Notes: generated from the sequence alone by a model not told the origin. DNA of 64,000 nt from Aradus depressus (GCA_963662175.1 OY759218.1:11958001-12022000); one strand, 5' to 3'; counted from the first letter of the stretch, positions 21,296-31,999 are shown. Numbers and translations are program-made.

Positions 21296-21580
21296 TTATA
21301 AATAGTAGTGTAAAACTATCGATAGTACTATCGAAATATTATATGTATGCGAAACAATGCGATTTAAGAGAATCCTGTACCTCTCGGAGTTTCTTTCGAA
21401 TGTTTTTGTTGAGCTCAAGTAAAAACGAATTCCACTTCCACTACCTCTATTCTCTTCTGTAGGTGTGCATAAGGCGTCCCCGTTGTAATCGCTATGATGT
21501 TTTCTCAACAAGTGATCCTTGAAATTGGAAGTGTTCCCGCAAGTACTGTATTCGGCACTGCACAAACGACGTTTAGCCAT
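21296..21580 (-). pseudogene. BED zinc-finger start of a hAT transposase
   Basis: ATG at 21580 starts MAKRRLCSAEYSTCG, then NTSNFKDHLLRKHHSDY. The C-x2-like/C...H-x(3-5)-H arrangement with 'TSN(L/F)..HL..KHH' is the BED-type DNA-binding finger found at the N-terminus of hAT transposases. The usual first Cys of the finger is replaced by Arg-Leu context (KRRLCS where KCKLC is typical), and everything after about residue 40 is non-transposase sequence running into the terminal repeat. Usual length is about 600 residues. Confidence 0.7.
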
Positions 21581-21821
21581 TTTTTTTTGGACCAACATCC
21601 TTATCGAAGTAACTCCAGACATGGGACTTCCGTTTAAGACTAATTTTTCAATTCAAAACAACAAAGCACGCTACAAGAATAGTAAATTTTCAGTTCAAAG
21701 CAACGAAACATTCTACAAGAACCGTAAATGTAACCTTCCTTCGATTCAGTGGATCCCAGAAATACTAAGTCCTTAAACTATCGATAGTTTAACGATAAGT
21801 ATCGATAGTTTTACATCCCTA
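21303..21821. mobile_element. hAT element with 8-bp TSD
   Basis: The inverted ends are TAGTAGTGTAAAACTATCGA and TATCGATAGTTTTACATCCC-TA. The flanking octamers CTTATAAA (21295-21302) and CTTACAAA (21822-21829) differ at one base. Subterminal ATCGATAGT palindromes are repeated at both ends. The element holds only the N-terminal BED finger of a transposase (minus strand), so it is an internally deleted non-autonomous copy. Confidence 0.88.
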
Positions 21822-21902
21822 CTTACAAAAGAACTTCTAAATCCTCATACTAAATTGTGTGTCAATACATTAATTACATTAGCAATTATTAGGTTTTTGA
21901 CG

Positions 21903-22622
21903 TTACAACGTCTTGATAATTTGGTAGGCCGGCACCCCATGTTCGAAAACTGCGTTATGTTACTTTCGGTAACATGTAACACACTTATCGCGCATGCGCC
22001 GAGAGAGAGAGAGCGCTTCACACTGTCTTCGTTCCGCTAGTTGCTCTCCTGTCTCGATTCACGTGGTACCGCTTACAAACGTATCGCTGCTGACCGATTT
22101 GATGTTTACTTTTTGAAATATAAAATATTTCAAAACAAAACGAAATGAGTACGTATTTCTAAATTGAATAATTTATTATTTTAAACATTAAAAAAACATT
22201 TTCGTTGGTAAATGTTCATTGATAAATAAAATTTATTTGAAAATGATATTTACAATACAAAAAAAAACTTAGTGTTGCAATAAAATTGTTTTGAAAATCA
22301 TGAACGTAAAAATTATATTATAACAATTGATAAATAAACGCTTCATAAAATTGTTCACCATTCTAAAACTATTTGATCTATGAATTTGAAAATAATATTT
22401 TTATCGAATAAACTCTTTATAAAAATTGTAAACCGAATTTTCATTTTTTGAAAACTATTATGCTTATGACTGTTTTCTTTCTATATTGTTTTTAAATTGT
22501 TTCAAGATTCAAAAATTTTATTGAAATGATTTGTTATATTTGATTCTTGACACTTTCGCTATCTCGCAACTCAGACGTTGTCGCGCTCATTTCGCCACGC
22601 ATGGGAGTTGCACGCACCCGAT
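21903..22622. mobile_element. Unclassified insertion inside family A
   Basis: Family A stops at CAATTATTAGGTTTTTGA (21885-21902) and resumes at TTAAATTCCTCCTTCCC (22623). The intervening ~720 bp is therefore an insertion. Its ends contain ACAACGTCT (near 21905) and, inverted, AGACGTTGT (near 22573). The outer 150 bp on each side is CpG-rich (GCGCATGCGC near 21990; TTGTCGCGCTC near 22578) while the core is very AT-rich. No coding frame is seen. Confidence 0.5.
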
Positions 22623-23205
22623 TTTTTTCTGTTAAATTCCTCCTTCCCTTTGGCTGATTTCACTGAATGTGTCGTTTTTAGGGGGTTGGATGTGCATATA
22701 AAATGTCTTGTCGTTACATTCATTCTATCGGGAGTTATCATCTTTAAAGACACATACACACACACACAGACAGTATTTCTTTGCAATCAGAGGTTCAGAA
22801 AACATGAAAATTCATTAAGAACTTAACTTGCCCTAAACTATCTGCAGGGATGGAACCACTGTAATCTTAATTGCATTGACGAAAAATGTATTATTGGTTG
22901 TGTTTAAAATTGATTTTTATTCATATTTTTTTGAGCGCTTGAGACCTGTATTATAGGTCGAAGCGAAACAATCCTAGAGACTAAGTGTGTGTGTGCTTAA
23001 ATAAATAAATTAAATTGAAGGAAAAATAGAGAAAATTTAAGTAAGTTAGTTCATGTCATTTTCTCTAAATTTCATTTATTTTTTCAAGCACTCTACACCA
23101 GGATTTCGACTTGATGCAAGCGTAGCTGTCTTACCTAGAGAAAACCCACCATCGATATTCTCAACGATTACAGAACTGCCCCTATACACCTGGGAAAGTA
23201 AAAAG
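22623..23205 (+). mobile_element. Family A copy with its own internal insertion
   Basis: 22623-22835 carries the last module (CATTCATTCTATCGGGAG, GTTATCATCTTTAAAGACAC) and the start of the right terminal repeat (GGTTCAGAAAACATGAAAAT). The repeat resumes at about 23140 (AACGATTACAGAACTGCCCC, CTGGGAAAGTAAAA). About 300 bp of foreign sequence (22840-23130) with a GACCTGTATTATAGGTC hairpin lies between. Confidence 0.65.
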
Positions 23206-23754
23206 GGTCGGATAAGCTAAACTTTTTCTTCTATGTCAAAAAAAAAAAAAATAAGAAAAAAATGGCATTAGTGCACATCGTGAGTAAGCTCCTGATGAGA
23301 TATAGCAGCTTGTGGTCTGAATGTTGCTACATGGGGGGTCTGGCGTCTCGGTTCTTCCCCCACCTTTACTCGCCCGACGCCGGGGGGGAATTGAGTTTAT
23401 TAGGAGACCAAGGGCGTAGCCAAGATGAGGGGGAGATGTTCCTGGAAAAATTTCGTGAAGAACCATTCTTAAAGTTTGGGCAAGTTGACAAGACTTGAGT
23501 CAGGATAGTAACACGGTACAGTGGTTTTCGAACTACACGAAGTTATAGCCTCCTGACTTGACTGGTCAAGAAAGAGATATGATACAAGCAATGGCAGATC
23601 TACCATGAGGCTTAACCTTCAGGACCCCGAAGTCCTGGACCCCCGTTTACGAAGCACAGTCATTTCACACAGCTCTTCGTTTACTCTATTAAGTGTTAAA
23701 GGTAACTCGATTTCATTGTATAAGGATGTTTATATTTAAAAAAGATATGAATTT
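23206..23754. other. Unassigned, partly GC-rich
   Basis: Two opposed open frames (about 23236-23498) overlap each other and have no known domain. AAGGGCGTAGCCAAGATGAG near 23410 resembles the GGGCGTAGCCAGG ends seen in arthropod DNA transposons, but no partner end was found. Confidence 0.35.
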
Positions 23755-24165
23755 AAGAAATTCGTCGGTGTATCACGGGCTATGTACTTCCCCAGCAAGA
23801 TTCAATCTATTACACTTCGCTCTCCCTCCAAAGCAAATCGACCCTTTGGGCTGAATCTCAATATTTGACTTACATAGTGGTTTCTGAATTCTCATACTAA
23901 ACTTTCTGTCGATATATTCCGTCTCCCCATCTTCCCTTCTTCCGATTTCGCGAAAAATTAATGGGTAATATCCTTATGAGGTTTTGAGTTGAAATATAAA
24001 ATTTCACGTTGATCGGCAGTAACTGGGATTTGTGTGTTGAGCCCCCTGATCATCCCCTTCCCTATGACTGATTCCGCGGAAAACTAATAGGTGTTGTCCT
24101 TATTTGACTTTGAATTCACATATGAAATTTAGTGTCAACACATTCATTACAACGGCAGTTGTAAA
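23755..24165 (+). mobile_element. Family A copy
   Basis: It starts at ATTCGTCGGTGTATCACGGG and TACTTCCCCAGCAAGATTCA, and carries three modules up to CATTCATTACAACGGCAGTT. A family D element then interrupts it. Confidence 0.8.
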
Positions 24166-24543
24166 AATATAATTTTTGATGTGTAAACATCTTAGCTCTC
24201 GATAGATGTGCATCTGTAAGTGTGTGTCGCAACGCACACACACAACTACACACTTCTTTATCAGTGATGCCAACAATTTGACTTTCTATGTGGTACTTTT
24301 AATGTTGTGATCATCGAAGAAAGTGGTAAGAAACTAATATTGTTATTACTATATAGTAATAATGAGAACTGCTCAAAATATCGTTCAGTAAATAATATAT
24401 TTATTGTATCCTATTAAATGATCTTTCGGTAAGAAACTTTTAGTTTAAGATGCTTCGATAGCTTAAATTTGTCACAATAAATAAATGTTGTGGTAAAAGA
24501 AAATAATATAGCAGTGTAAATCAAAAAATATATATTAAATAAT

Positions 24544-25227
24544 CAAAGTAAATAGATGTTTGCTAGCGACTGTAGAATTCAAAATTCTGGGGGTATTGAG
24601 GGTCAGTCAATGATGAAAAACACTATTCAAATGCCAACGTTTCGATATATTTCATATCATCATCAGGGCCTAACAAACATGGGGGAATCAAGATTACAAA
24701 AATATAATGAGTGATTGATTAAAATTATATATAGGTACATAAATATACATTCACACATACACAAATCCACATAAATACATACATACATAAATATACATCC
24801 ATATACATATACTCATTGATGAAAAACAAGGAAACTTACTATGAATATAGATGATTGAGGAGAAGGCATGAAGACTGTGAAGTCTTACGTTCAACTAAGG
24901 GTACAGAAGGGTCGAGGGTAACAGATAATAAATCCAGGGAAAACGGCACTTAAAACTAACTATTGGCTAACAGATATTTTACTATGTTAAGAAAAAAAAC
25001 ACTATAATTATATAAATAGGAACATTATTTAACTTATTAATTAAATGAAGAATTTTAGACAGAATGTAGACATTGAAACAGACAGTATTTTAATTTTAAA
25101 TATAATTGGAGACAGAACATCTTGATTCCCCCATGTTTGTTAGGCCCTGATGATGATATGAAATATATCGAAATGTTGGCATTTGAATAGTGTTTTTCAT
25201 CATTGACTGACCCTCAATACCCCCAGA
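24544..25227. mobile_element. Family E: Penelope-like element with inverted LTR-like arms
   Basis: The insert is bounded by a 12-bp duplication ATATTAAATAAT (24532-24543 and 25228-25239). Arms of about 110 bp (24584-24694 and 25120-25227) are inverted and nearly identical: ATTCTGGGGGTATTGAGGGT, then GCCAACGTTTCGATATATTT, then CATCATCAGGGCC. The signature 'ACGTTTCG...CATCATCAGGGC' is typical of Penelope-like terminal repeats. A related copy occupies 33440-34073. No reverse transcriptase is present in this copy. Confidence 0.7.
25147..25173 (+). ncRNA. Hammerhead-ribozyme-like core (family E, right arm)
   Basis: CTGATGA, a 5-bp stem (GATAT with ATATC, loop GAAAT) and GAAA occur in the order of a hammerhead core, with one extra T after CTGATGA. 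The mirror copy lies at 24640-24666 on the minus strand. Penelope-like elements are known to carry hammerhead motifs. I could not fold a convincing stem I and cleavage site, so self-cleavage is not claimed. Confidence 0.35.
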
Positions 25228-25584
25228 ATATTAAATAATATTTCAATATATTATCTTATGATATTATCTAATACTGTTATTAATAATAATAGTAATAACA
25301 GCTAAAAATAACGATCAATAAATAATATATTTGTTGTCATATTGCCACAAAAAATAATATAATGTTTTTACCCATTTCAGGAGATTTAATGACTTGGTAC
25401 TTACTACTTTTACCATTATAAAACAAATTTTATTCAAAATCAGTGCACAACTAAAGCAGATGTTTATACATCAATTCTCGTGAGTACCGCGTTCTTAGGT
25501 AGCCTAGGTCCCAGAATAAAATGTATTTTCATTTCATACATGTATCCCAAACAATAAAATTATGATCCTAAGAATATATATAAA

Positions 25585-25660
25585 CTCGACTCTACTATGG
25601 GAGTTCTACATTTTTCCTAAATTTTTATTCATCTAGGGTAGGAGTCTTTAATGAATACCT
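25585..25660 (-). mobile_element. SINE fragment
   Basis: CGACTCTACTATGGGAGTTC, then TTTTTATTCATCTAGGGTAG and AGTCTTTAATGAATACCT match the SINE body. Both ends are lost. Confidence 0.75.
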
Positions 25661-25925
25661 ATTGTTAACTACATAAATAAATAAAAAATAAATAATCAAA
25701 TAAACAACTTAATTAAGTGGAAAAAATATATTTATAAAAATACAAAAACGAAAAGGAGATAAATTAAAAATATATGAAAGGGGAGTAATAGACGGTTTGA
25801 AGTAATATTAATTTAAGAGAGTAATACTAAAATGAGGTGAAAGAACAAATAAAATAATTACAGAGTTAGAAATAATTGATGTTGAAATGTTGGAAAATAC
25901 CCAGGTGATATGACTCTCATATGTG
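25661..25925. other. Unassigned AT-rich sequence
   Basis: A-rich sequence with AATAAATAAAAAATAAATAA near 25674. No gene or repeat is recognised. Confidence 0.4.
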
Positions 25926-26215
25926 AATGAAGATTCTTAATCGGGGCTTCTTTATAATGAAAATAATAACTGCAAAAAGATCTAGGGGCGAATACTTACC
26001 TGAGACAGGACTTCATATTATTATGAAAAATAAAAATATTTTTCCCCTCAACAATACTAGTCATGATTATGATACCAGGAGAAAAGAAGATTTTCTAATA
26101 ATTAAACATTGCTCCTCTCTTCTTAAAAAAAAAAAGATATCTCATATGAAGGAATTAATTTTTTTAATGCCCTTCCCTACTCCTTGAAAACAATAAAAGT
26201 TAAGGACGGTTTACG
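25926..26215 (+). pseudogene. LINE ORF2 extreme C-terminus
   Basis: The + frame includes GLHIIMKNKNIFPLNNTSHD then YDTRRKEDFLIIKHCSSLL. After a shift it continues NALPYSLKTIKVKD. The 'H.Y.TR.K......H.....++......+ F N.LP' pattern is common at the end of CR1/Jockey-type ORF2 proteins. It is joined directly to a different LINE piece (26216 on), so this is a chimera of two truncated insertions. Confidence 0.6.
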
Positions 26216-26830
26216 TATCTCATTTATAGCAGAACTCCAAGCATTTGCTAGAGCAGTTAAACACCCTAGGAAACTACAAAAAAGTTGGACTCTCCTGGGT
26301 CCCCGTCCACTCGAGGATTCAGGTAAATGAAGAAGCAGAAGAACTAGTCAAGGGAAGCTCAAGTATGAAGCCCTTCATGGGGCCAGAGCCAGTACTAGGA
26401 ATATCCCGGGAGGCATGCCGACCTTTTGGAGCAGTCGTGGAGAGAAATAACCACATACAGACAGTGGAACATGTTCCTGGTGAGGATGGGATCATGAACC
26501 TCAAAAGGAGCGAGCTTCGGGGACAAACAGGAGTTCTCACAGGACACGGTCCATTCAATAGAGTCAAGGACAGTCCCACCTGTGACAGATGTGGAGAAGA
26601 CGAGACGGCGGCTCATTTCCTGGGTATATGCTCGGACGAGATTCCATATTTTTGGCAAAGATGTGATCATGAAGGAAGATTTTAGAAAATTGGACCATGG
26701 GAGCATTCTCAATTCGTTAAGGAAACTGGGTTCTTCATGAGGGACTTGGTATTGGTACTGTAACCGACTAGGTAAGAAGTTAAGGTGGAATCTCAGCACT
26801 TAGGTCCCTAGGTGCAAAGCACCAGCCCAC
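26216..26830 (+). pseudogene. LINE RNase H and zinc-knuckle C-terminus
   Basis: The open frame 26245-26685 reads VGLSWVPVHSRIQVNEEAEE, then MGPEPVLGIS, FNRVKDSPTCDRCGEDETAA and HFLGICSDEI. This is the RNase H tail (VPGHS.I.GNE.AD; here Val replaces the Gly and Glu replaces the catalytic Asp of 'EAD'), a linker, and the C-x2-C-x7-H-x4-C zinc-knuckle of R1/I-type LINE polyproteins. No upstream ATG gene context fits, and the start is a truncation. Confidence 0.75.
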
Positions 26831-26934
26831 CAGTATATATTATCTGATTTATAAGATATCTTGATTTATACATTTTTATGATGTACCTATCCTATTACCA
26901 TATTATGGTTATAAATAAATACTATTAATATTGA

Positions 26935-27086
26935 AACGGAGCTGGTCTCTCTGGCAGTGTGTTGTTAAAAGAGTTACGACACGGAAATGGCAACGAAAGT
27001 TTCACTCTCCCCTCTCCGACTCCGCTGGCCGGCGTTAGGAAGGCGGCAGGAGGGAAGGGGATGAATGAATCTTGGCTGGCTTTCTA

Positions 27087-27119
<33 letters not shown>

Positions 27120-27370
27120 CTCCTCAACCATTGAATATGACCTTTGATTTTGACTGGAGATTTCAATTGTAATTTCGCAGAAGAGAGGGTTAAGCCATTG
27201 ATTAAGTTCCTTTTTCACACATTTAAACTGAGAATGGTCAATGATCGAAAGTTTACTACAAGAGATTATCAACATAAGCGTGGCACTACTATAGACGCTG
27301 TTTTTGCAAGATTCGTAGAAAAGATCGGGTCTAAAATTTATGTTTCTTACTTTAGTGTATGATACTGAAT
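26935..27370 (+). pseudogene. Endonuclease/exonuclease/phosphatase-like transposon remnant
   Basis: The frame 27144-27362 reads LTGDFNCNFAEERVKPLIKF, then QHKRGTTIDAVFARF and KIYVSYFS before a stop; the matching copy at 2225-2700 (-) continues SDHKPIISF. GDFN and SDH are hallmarks of the fold. A (TA)n run at 27090-27117 interrupts the GC-rich upstream part, which shares ACACGGAAATGGCAACGAAA with the other copy. Confidence 0.6.
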
Positions 27371-27714
27371 GTTACGAGTCTAGGCCAATAACTATACATA
27401 ACAATGATGAAAATAATGAGGCAAAATCTGATGATATGTATGTTGATAGCTAAGTTGTCGATAGATTAAGTTGATGAATAATAACTATTGCTATAAACAT
27501 AATTATTATTATAAACTACATGACAATGTACAATACCGATAAAATTTCTCAAGCAAAATACTTGGAAAATACTTGTGATGAAATGATTCTATGTACATGA
27601 TTCCAATTGTACATTATACTATTTTAATATTATAATAATATGTAAATAAAATTTTGTTATAACTACTCTACAATATTTCATTCCTGAATACTCTCCAAAG
27701 ATCGAACACATTCA
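27371..27714. other. Unassigned AT-rich sequence
   Basis: No gene or repeat is recognised between the endonuclease remnant and the next LINE. Confidence 0.4.
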
Positions 27715-28735
27715 TCATCAATCAATCAATCATGGCGCTACAACCCGGTGACTGGTCCTGGCCTCCTCCACCAACAGCCGCCAATTGTCTCGATCCTGTG
27801 CGGCTGCCATCCAGTTCCTGGTGCGGAATATGTTTCGGGCATCTTCTGCCACACCATCTGCCCATCTCAGCTTAGGTCTCCCTCGCCGTCATACTCCATG
27901 AATGGGCTCCATTAGCAGCTTCTTCGGCATTTCCTCAGCTTCCATCCTGGCGACATGTCCTGCCCATCTTAACCGCCCAATCTTCATGACTTTCAGGACA
28001 TCTGGTTCTCCATATAGTTCATAGAGCTCCTGGTTGTTGCGTCTGCGCCATGCATGGCCTAATTGCACTCCTCCAAATATTCTGCGCAGAACCTTCCTTT
28101 CGAACACCAAAAGGCTCTGTCCGCTCATTTTTGAAGTTGTCCAGGTTTCTGGACAATACAGAAGAACTGGGCGGATAAGAGTCTCATATAAAACGAATTT
28201 AGTCTGCCTAGATTTGTGGTTGCTTCTGAAGTGATTGCTGAGACCAAAGTAGCACTTGTTTGCCGCAAAGATTCTCTTCCTTATCTCAGTTTCGTTAGCA
28301 TTCTCTTGTGTAACTATGGAGCCCAAGTAGGTAAACTCTGCGACCTTCTCAAATTTGTGGGGACCTATTTCAAGGGTCTCACCTTGGGTAGGCCAGTGAC
28401 CATGTATTTAGTTTTATCTGCGTTCACCACCACCAAGACCCATTCTTCCTGTAGGGCCCATTAAAGCCCTAAATGCGTCACTGACTGCCCTTTCAGAGCG
28501 GCCCACTATGTCAATGTCGTCGGCATAGGCGAGAATCTGTACAAGCCTGTTAAAGATGGTTCCGCCCACTTGTATCCCTGATTCCCTGATGCACTTCTCG
28601 AGAGCTATCTTGAAAAGGAGGCAGGCTAGAGCATCTCCTTGCCTCAGACCTTTCCCTGATTTAAACTCCTCTGATATCTCTCCATTGACCTGTATCAGAC
28701 ATACATTCAACATAATACTCCTTAAGAGCATGCAT
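27715..28735 (-). pseudogene. LINE reverse transcriptase (RTE/BovB-like), 5'-truncated
   Basis: Reading from 28731 down: GLRQGDALACLLFKIALEK, then LAYADDIDIVGRS with the catalytic YADD motif (about 28500-28560). After frameshifts come NADKTKYMVTGLPK, FTYLGSIVTQENANETEI, VLRRIFGGVQLGHAWRRRNN and GRLRWAGHVARMEAEEMPKK. An in-frame TGA at 27889 precedes RRGRPKLRWADGV and the C-terminus RVVAP. The 3' end is an (ATTG)n simple repeat (27715-27733). The upstream end lies against an (AT)n microsatellite. At least two frameshifts and one stop make it dead, though otherwise it is well preserved. Confidence 0.88.
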
Positions 28736-28765
28736 CATTTCAATACATCGACTTCTGTAACAAAC

Positions 28766-28868
<103 letters not shown>

Positions 28869-28967
28869 ATAACATCGATGGTTTCACAGAATGTCTTCCT
28901 GTTGTTAGTGAGTATAGATGCAGTTCTATGGTTATAAGTAAAGTTGATTGTTGTCTTTTAACGTAAA

Positions 28968-29400
28968 ATGTCATCATCCAGAAATTGTAAATTGTCAGCA
29001 GACACGTTTTGTTATGTTTGCCGACATTACATTGGATCTGAACAAGTGAAACATAAAATTGTGCTTGGCACAAAGTTCTGTGAGGCGTACCGTGCTTATT
29101 TCGGTGTGCATGTTCAAGACCAACATGTTACATGGTCTTCCCAGAGCTCTGAAGGCTCAAACAAGTCATCAGACAAATGTTTCCCAAGATAAGTGAAGCA
29201 AAAATTAAAAGGTGGAATTTTCACCGTACCTCAGATTCGTGTGATGTTAAATGACTCTTGATGAACGAAATGCTTGTGATTCATTTAGAATGGTAGTGCA
29301 ACAGTTTTTGGGCAACAACAGAAGTGAGAATTACATGCAACTGATAGAACATTTGATACAGAGTTACCATGTACCTACTTGGATGTAGAATGGCTGTGAA
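28968..29400 (+). pseudogene. Cys-rich transposon-associated protein, broken copy
   Basis: ATG at 28968 opens MSSSRNCKLSADTFCYVCRH then AYRAYFGVHVQDQHVTW. In shifted frames downstream come KLKGGIFTVPQIRVML and FRMVVQQFLGNNRSENYMQL. The series 'FCYIC...AY..YFG....DQ...W... M.F..P..WREP... F...V..FLGN....NY..LV' belongs to a protein family that I recall as repeated and unannotated in many arthropod genomes, in mobile contexts. Frameshifts and a missing Cys/His middle part show it is a pseudogene. Confidence 0.55.
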
Positions 29401-29409
29401 AATGCATTA

Positions 29410-29993
29410 CAGTAGAGCGTCGATTATCCGAACGGCTTCATGGAAAAAAAAAATCAAAATAGTTTTTCCATGAAATTTCATGAAGGAAGCCTAATTAATT
29501 CTTAGAAAGAGCGTTGTTAGCTGTATAAGGGATCTATAAGAAACACATTTTATTTTCTAGAATTTTGCTCAATTTATGCAAAAAACGGTTAGTCCTATCG
29601 GAACCAAAAATTCCTTATTAAATTGTCAACTAACCAAATGCCCTCAGATTTAAGATAGGACCAATGAGGCTGTACTATGAAACAAAGGATGTTGACCGCA
29701 CATTACTTTCATTAGACAGTATGAAATGAATTTGAAAGTGAGGAGAGGAAGGGACTGTCCCCTGTGATCTGTACAATATCGTTGGTATAAGAAAGTTTTG
29801 TTCAGAATGCATAATCTTTAATATTGAACTTTTTTACAATTTTTCATAATCTTTGTTGTAGTTAAATTAAAGATAATGTTTCTTTGCAAATTATTTTTCT
29901 TTCCTTTTTTTCATTGGATGTTCGATTATATGAACTTTTGATTATCGGAATTACCTATGTCCCCAATTATTTCGGTTAATCGACGCTCTACTG
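29410..29993. mobile_element. Pogo/Tigger-like non-autonomous element
   Basis: The ends CAGTAGAGCGTCGATTATCC and TTAATCGACGCTCTACTG are inverted repeats of about 23 bp. The left end is preceded by TA (29408-29409); the right is followed by AA, probably a mutated TA. Ends of the type CAGT...TTATCCGAAC with a TA target characterise pogo/Tigger elements. The inside shares AAAACGGTTAGTCCTATCG and GTTGGTATAAGAAAG with family C. Confidence 0.75.
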
Positions 29994-30464
29994 AACCTAC
30001 TTGTTTTCTCATATTGACCAAATTTAGGACCTGTAAGCTGTATATATAATTATCAGTGATGTCTGTCACTATCTGACTCGCTGGGTATCAAATTGTCAGA
30101 AAAAATAAACTCATATTTGTTTTTAATTTTCAACCCCATTTCATATTCAAACATTACCATCAATCGTACTTTTCTTATTCAAAAATGAAGACATTAATCT
30201 AATAAGAAACAACATGAAGATGTTACAGGTTGAATTATGAGGCCGTATGCTATCATAAAATTGAAGATAAAAAAAGGACATAATTTTGAAGGGGCAGGTG
30301 TACGTTTTTAGGTCTCTATTGAGTTAAGCCCTAATAAAGGGAAGTTTAATTGCTATAATTATGAAACGATCTTACCACAGAGCCATTATTGATTGTAATC
30401 TAACAGGTCAACTTTTATACGTAGCTTTACTATTTATTCATACTATTTTTAGTTCCCAGGAATA
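29994..30464. other. Unassigned
   Basis: No coding or repeat feature is recognised. Confidence 0.4.
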
Positions 30465-30712
30465 CGAAGTATAGGGGAAGTTGTATAATCGGTCAACAAT
30501 TTTCCAGATTCCAAAAATGAAAAAAAAGTCGGAGAATCACTATGTATATCCCCTACAAGAATTAATCAATTACGTTTTCGCTCCCCGTTTGAGCTAACTC
30601 TCAATATTTGGCTTACATAGTCATTCTGAATCCTCATATTAGATTTTGAGTCGATACATTCATTACATCGGCAGTTATTAGGGATTTTTGTGTTAAGCCC
30701 CTCCTATTTTAG
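30465..30712 (+). mobile_element. Family A copy with shortened left TIR
   Basis: GGAATACGAAGTATAGGGGA and GTTGTATAATCGGTCAACAA lead to ATTCCAAAAATGAAAAAAAA, then AATTAATCAATTACGTTTTC, CGATACATTCATTACATCGG and GTGTTAAGCCCCTCC. It stops inside the first module. Confidence 0.8.
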
Positions 30713-31064
30713 AATGTATTCAATGAAAGCCGTAAAAAGGGGAAATAATTGTTTTTTAGAGTACATTTAGTGCTATCAGCTGAACGAGAATGAAATAGTA
30801 AAAAATTAATTTCAGCTGAAAAAGTTTTCATAGTCTGCGTACGGCAGCTAAACTGTGATTCAGAACACCACTACCTTGAAAAGGACTAGATGTACTTTGA
30901 AGTGACAGCATATTTGGACAGACAATCTGTAGGTTCAATAGATACCTGTCGATATAATGTATATCAATAATAACGGTATTTTAAACTAAATAACGGTACT
31001 TGTGTATCGAATTGTTAGTTTCTTATATTTATCGATATTTGTATACCGATATTTTGTTTTACAA
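30713..31064. other. Unassigned, with TATCGATA-type repeats
   Basis: Around 30945-31060, short repeats of CGATAT/ATAACGGTA recur. They echo the CGATACCGATAC minisatellite at 42290. No gene is seen. Confidence 0.4.
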
Positions 31065-31625
31065 AAAAATTTCCTATTGATTTTCAGTCAAATCGGTCGA
31101 AAGGAAGAGGGGATTAGTGAGAGACAACACAAAAATTCTAATAACTGACGTTGTAATGAATATTTTGATACGAAATTTCATATTTATATTCAAAGCCCTA
31201 TAAGGACAACACCTTTCAATTTTTAGCAGAATCAGAAAAAAGGAGGGGAGGATTAAAGAGGGGCTCAACTCAAAAATGCAAATAACTGTCGATATAATGA
31301 ATGTATTTGCACCTATTTCTTTTCGATCGAAGGGAAGGGGGGATCAGAGAAGTTGGACTCGATTAAATATAATAACTGCCGCTGTAATAAATTTATCGAC
31401 ATAAAATTTAATATGAGAATCTAGAAGTCCGCTATGTAAGTCAAATATTTAGTTTTTTCCCAAACGGTGGATTAGCTTTGGGGAAGAACATAGCTGGTGA
31501 TTCACCGACGAATTTTTTTATTTTGGAATCAGGGGGTTGGAAAACATGAAATTCTGTTGAAAACTGCGCATAGAATTTGTGGCCGATGACATAACGTTCT
31601 CTATACTTCATACAGCTGGGGATGA
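31065..31625 (-). mobile_element. Family A, two modules plus left-end TIR
   Basis: Modules in reverse orientation (AATAACTGACGTTGTAATGA; AATAACTGTCGATATAATGA; AATAACTGCCGCTGTAATAA) are followed by GGTGATTCACCGACGAA. The terminal repeat then runs GGTTGGAAAACATGAAATTC to CATACAGCTGGGGATGAAA. Confidence 0.8.
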
Positions 31626-31999
31626 AAAAATAATCTTATAATTCATTTGCTGCAATGTTCATTTATGTATGAAACCCATAAATGTTTATCCATGGTTTGA
31701 TATACAAAAGTGCACTTTATCAACGTACTTTGTATGCACCGCTGGTCTTAACATATGATGGATGTGGTGACGGACAGAGTAATAAAAAATAGAAAACTCA
31801 CCATAGACAGTTGGTTAATTGGGTACGGATTCTGTCGGTAAAGATATGAGAGAGCGGCGAGGTCTTTGGCGGCCCCTGAAACAAAAGAATTAAAGTAAAA
31901 AGAAGGGGGATTTAGACAAAAGACGGGGGGTCTTATCCAGGGCAGGCAATAGGCTATAGCAAGGATAGGTGAGTGGCAAACATCCCTAATCAGCTATTG
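31626..31999. other. Unassigned
   Basis: No gene or shared repeat is recognised in this purine-rich stretch. Confidence 0.4.

Larger units (their letters stand above)
21190..21902 (+). mobile_element. Family A copy, split by a hAT element
   Basis: The left part (21198-21302) has TTTACTTCCCCAGACCAATT and ends AATAGTTGACTTATAAA. The right part resumes at 21822 with CTTACAAAAGAACTTCTAAA and TCCTCATACTAAATTGTGTG. Joining them at the duplicated octamer restores the family A consensus (GTTGACTTACA..GACTTCTGAATCC). Confidence 0.85.
24166..25500. mobile_element. Family D element, split by a Penelope-like insertion
   Basis: The left end is TTTTTGATGTGTAAACATCT (24174) and the right end GCAGATGTTTATACATCAAT (about 25456-25475), inverted relative to each other. 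Subterminal ACACACTTCTTTATCAGTGA and TGGTACTTTTAATGTTGTG match copies at 36115-36775 and 45981-46640. The middle is interrupted at 24544-25227. No coding capacity is seen. Confidence 0.7.
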
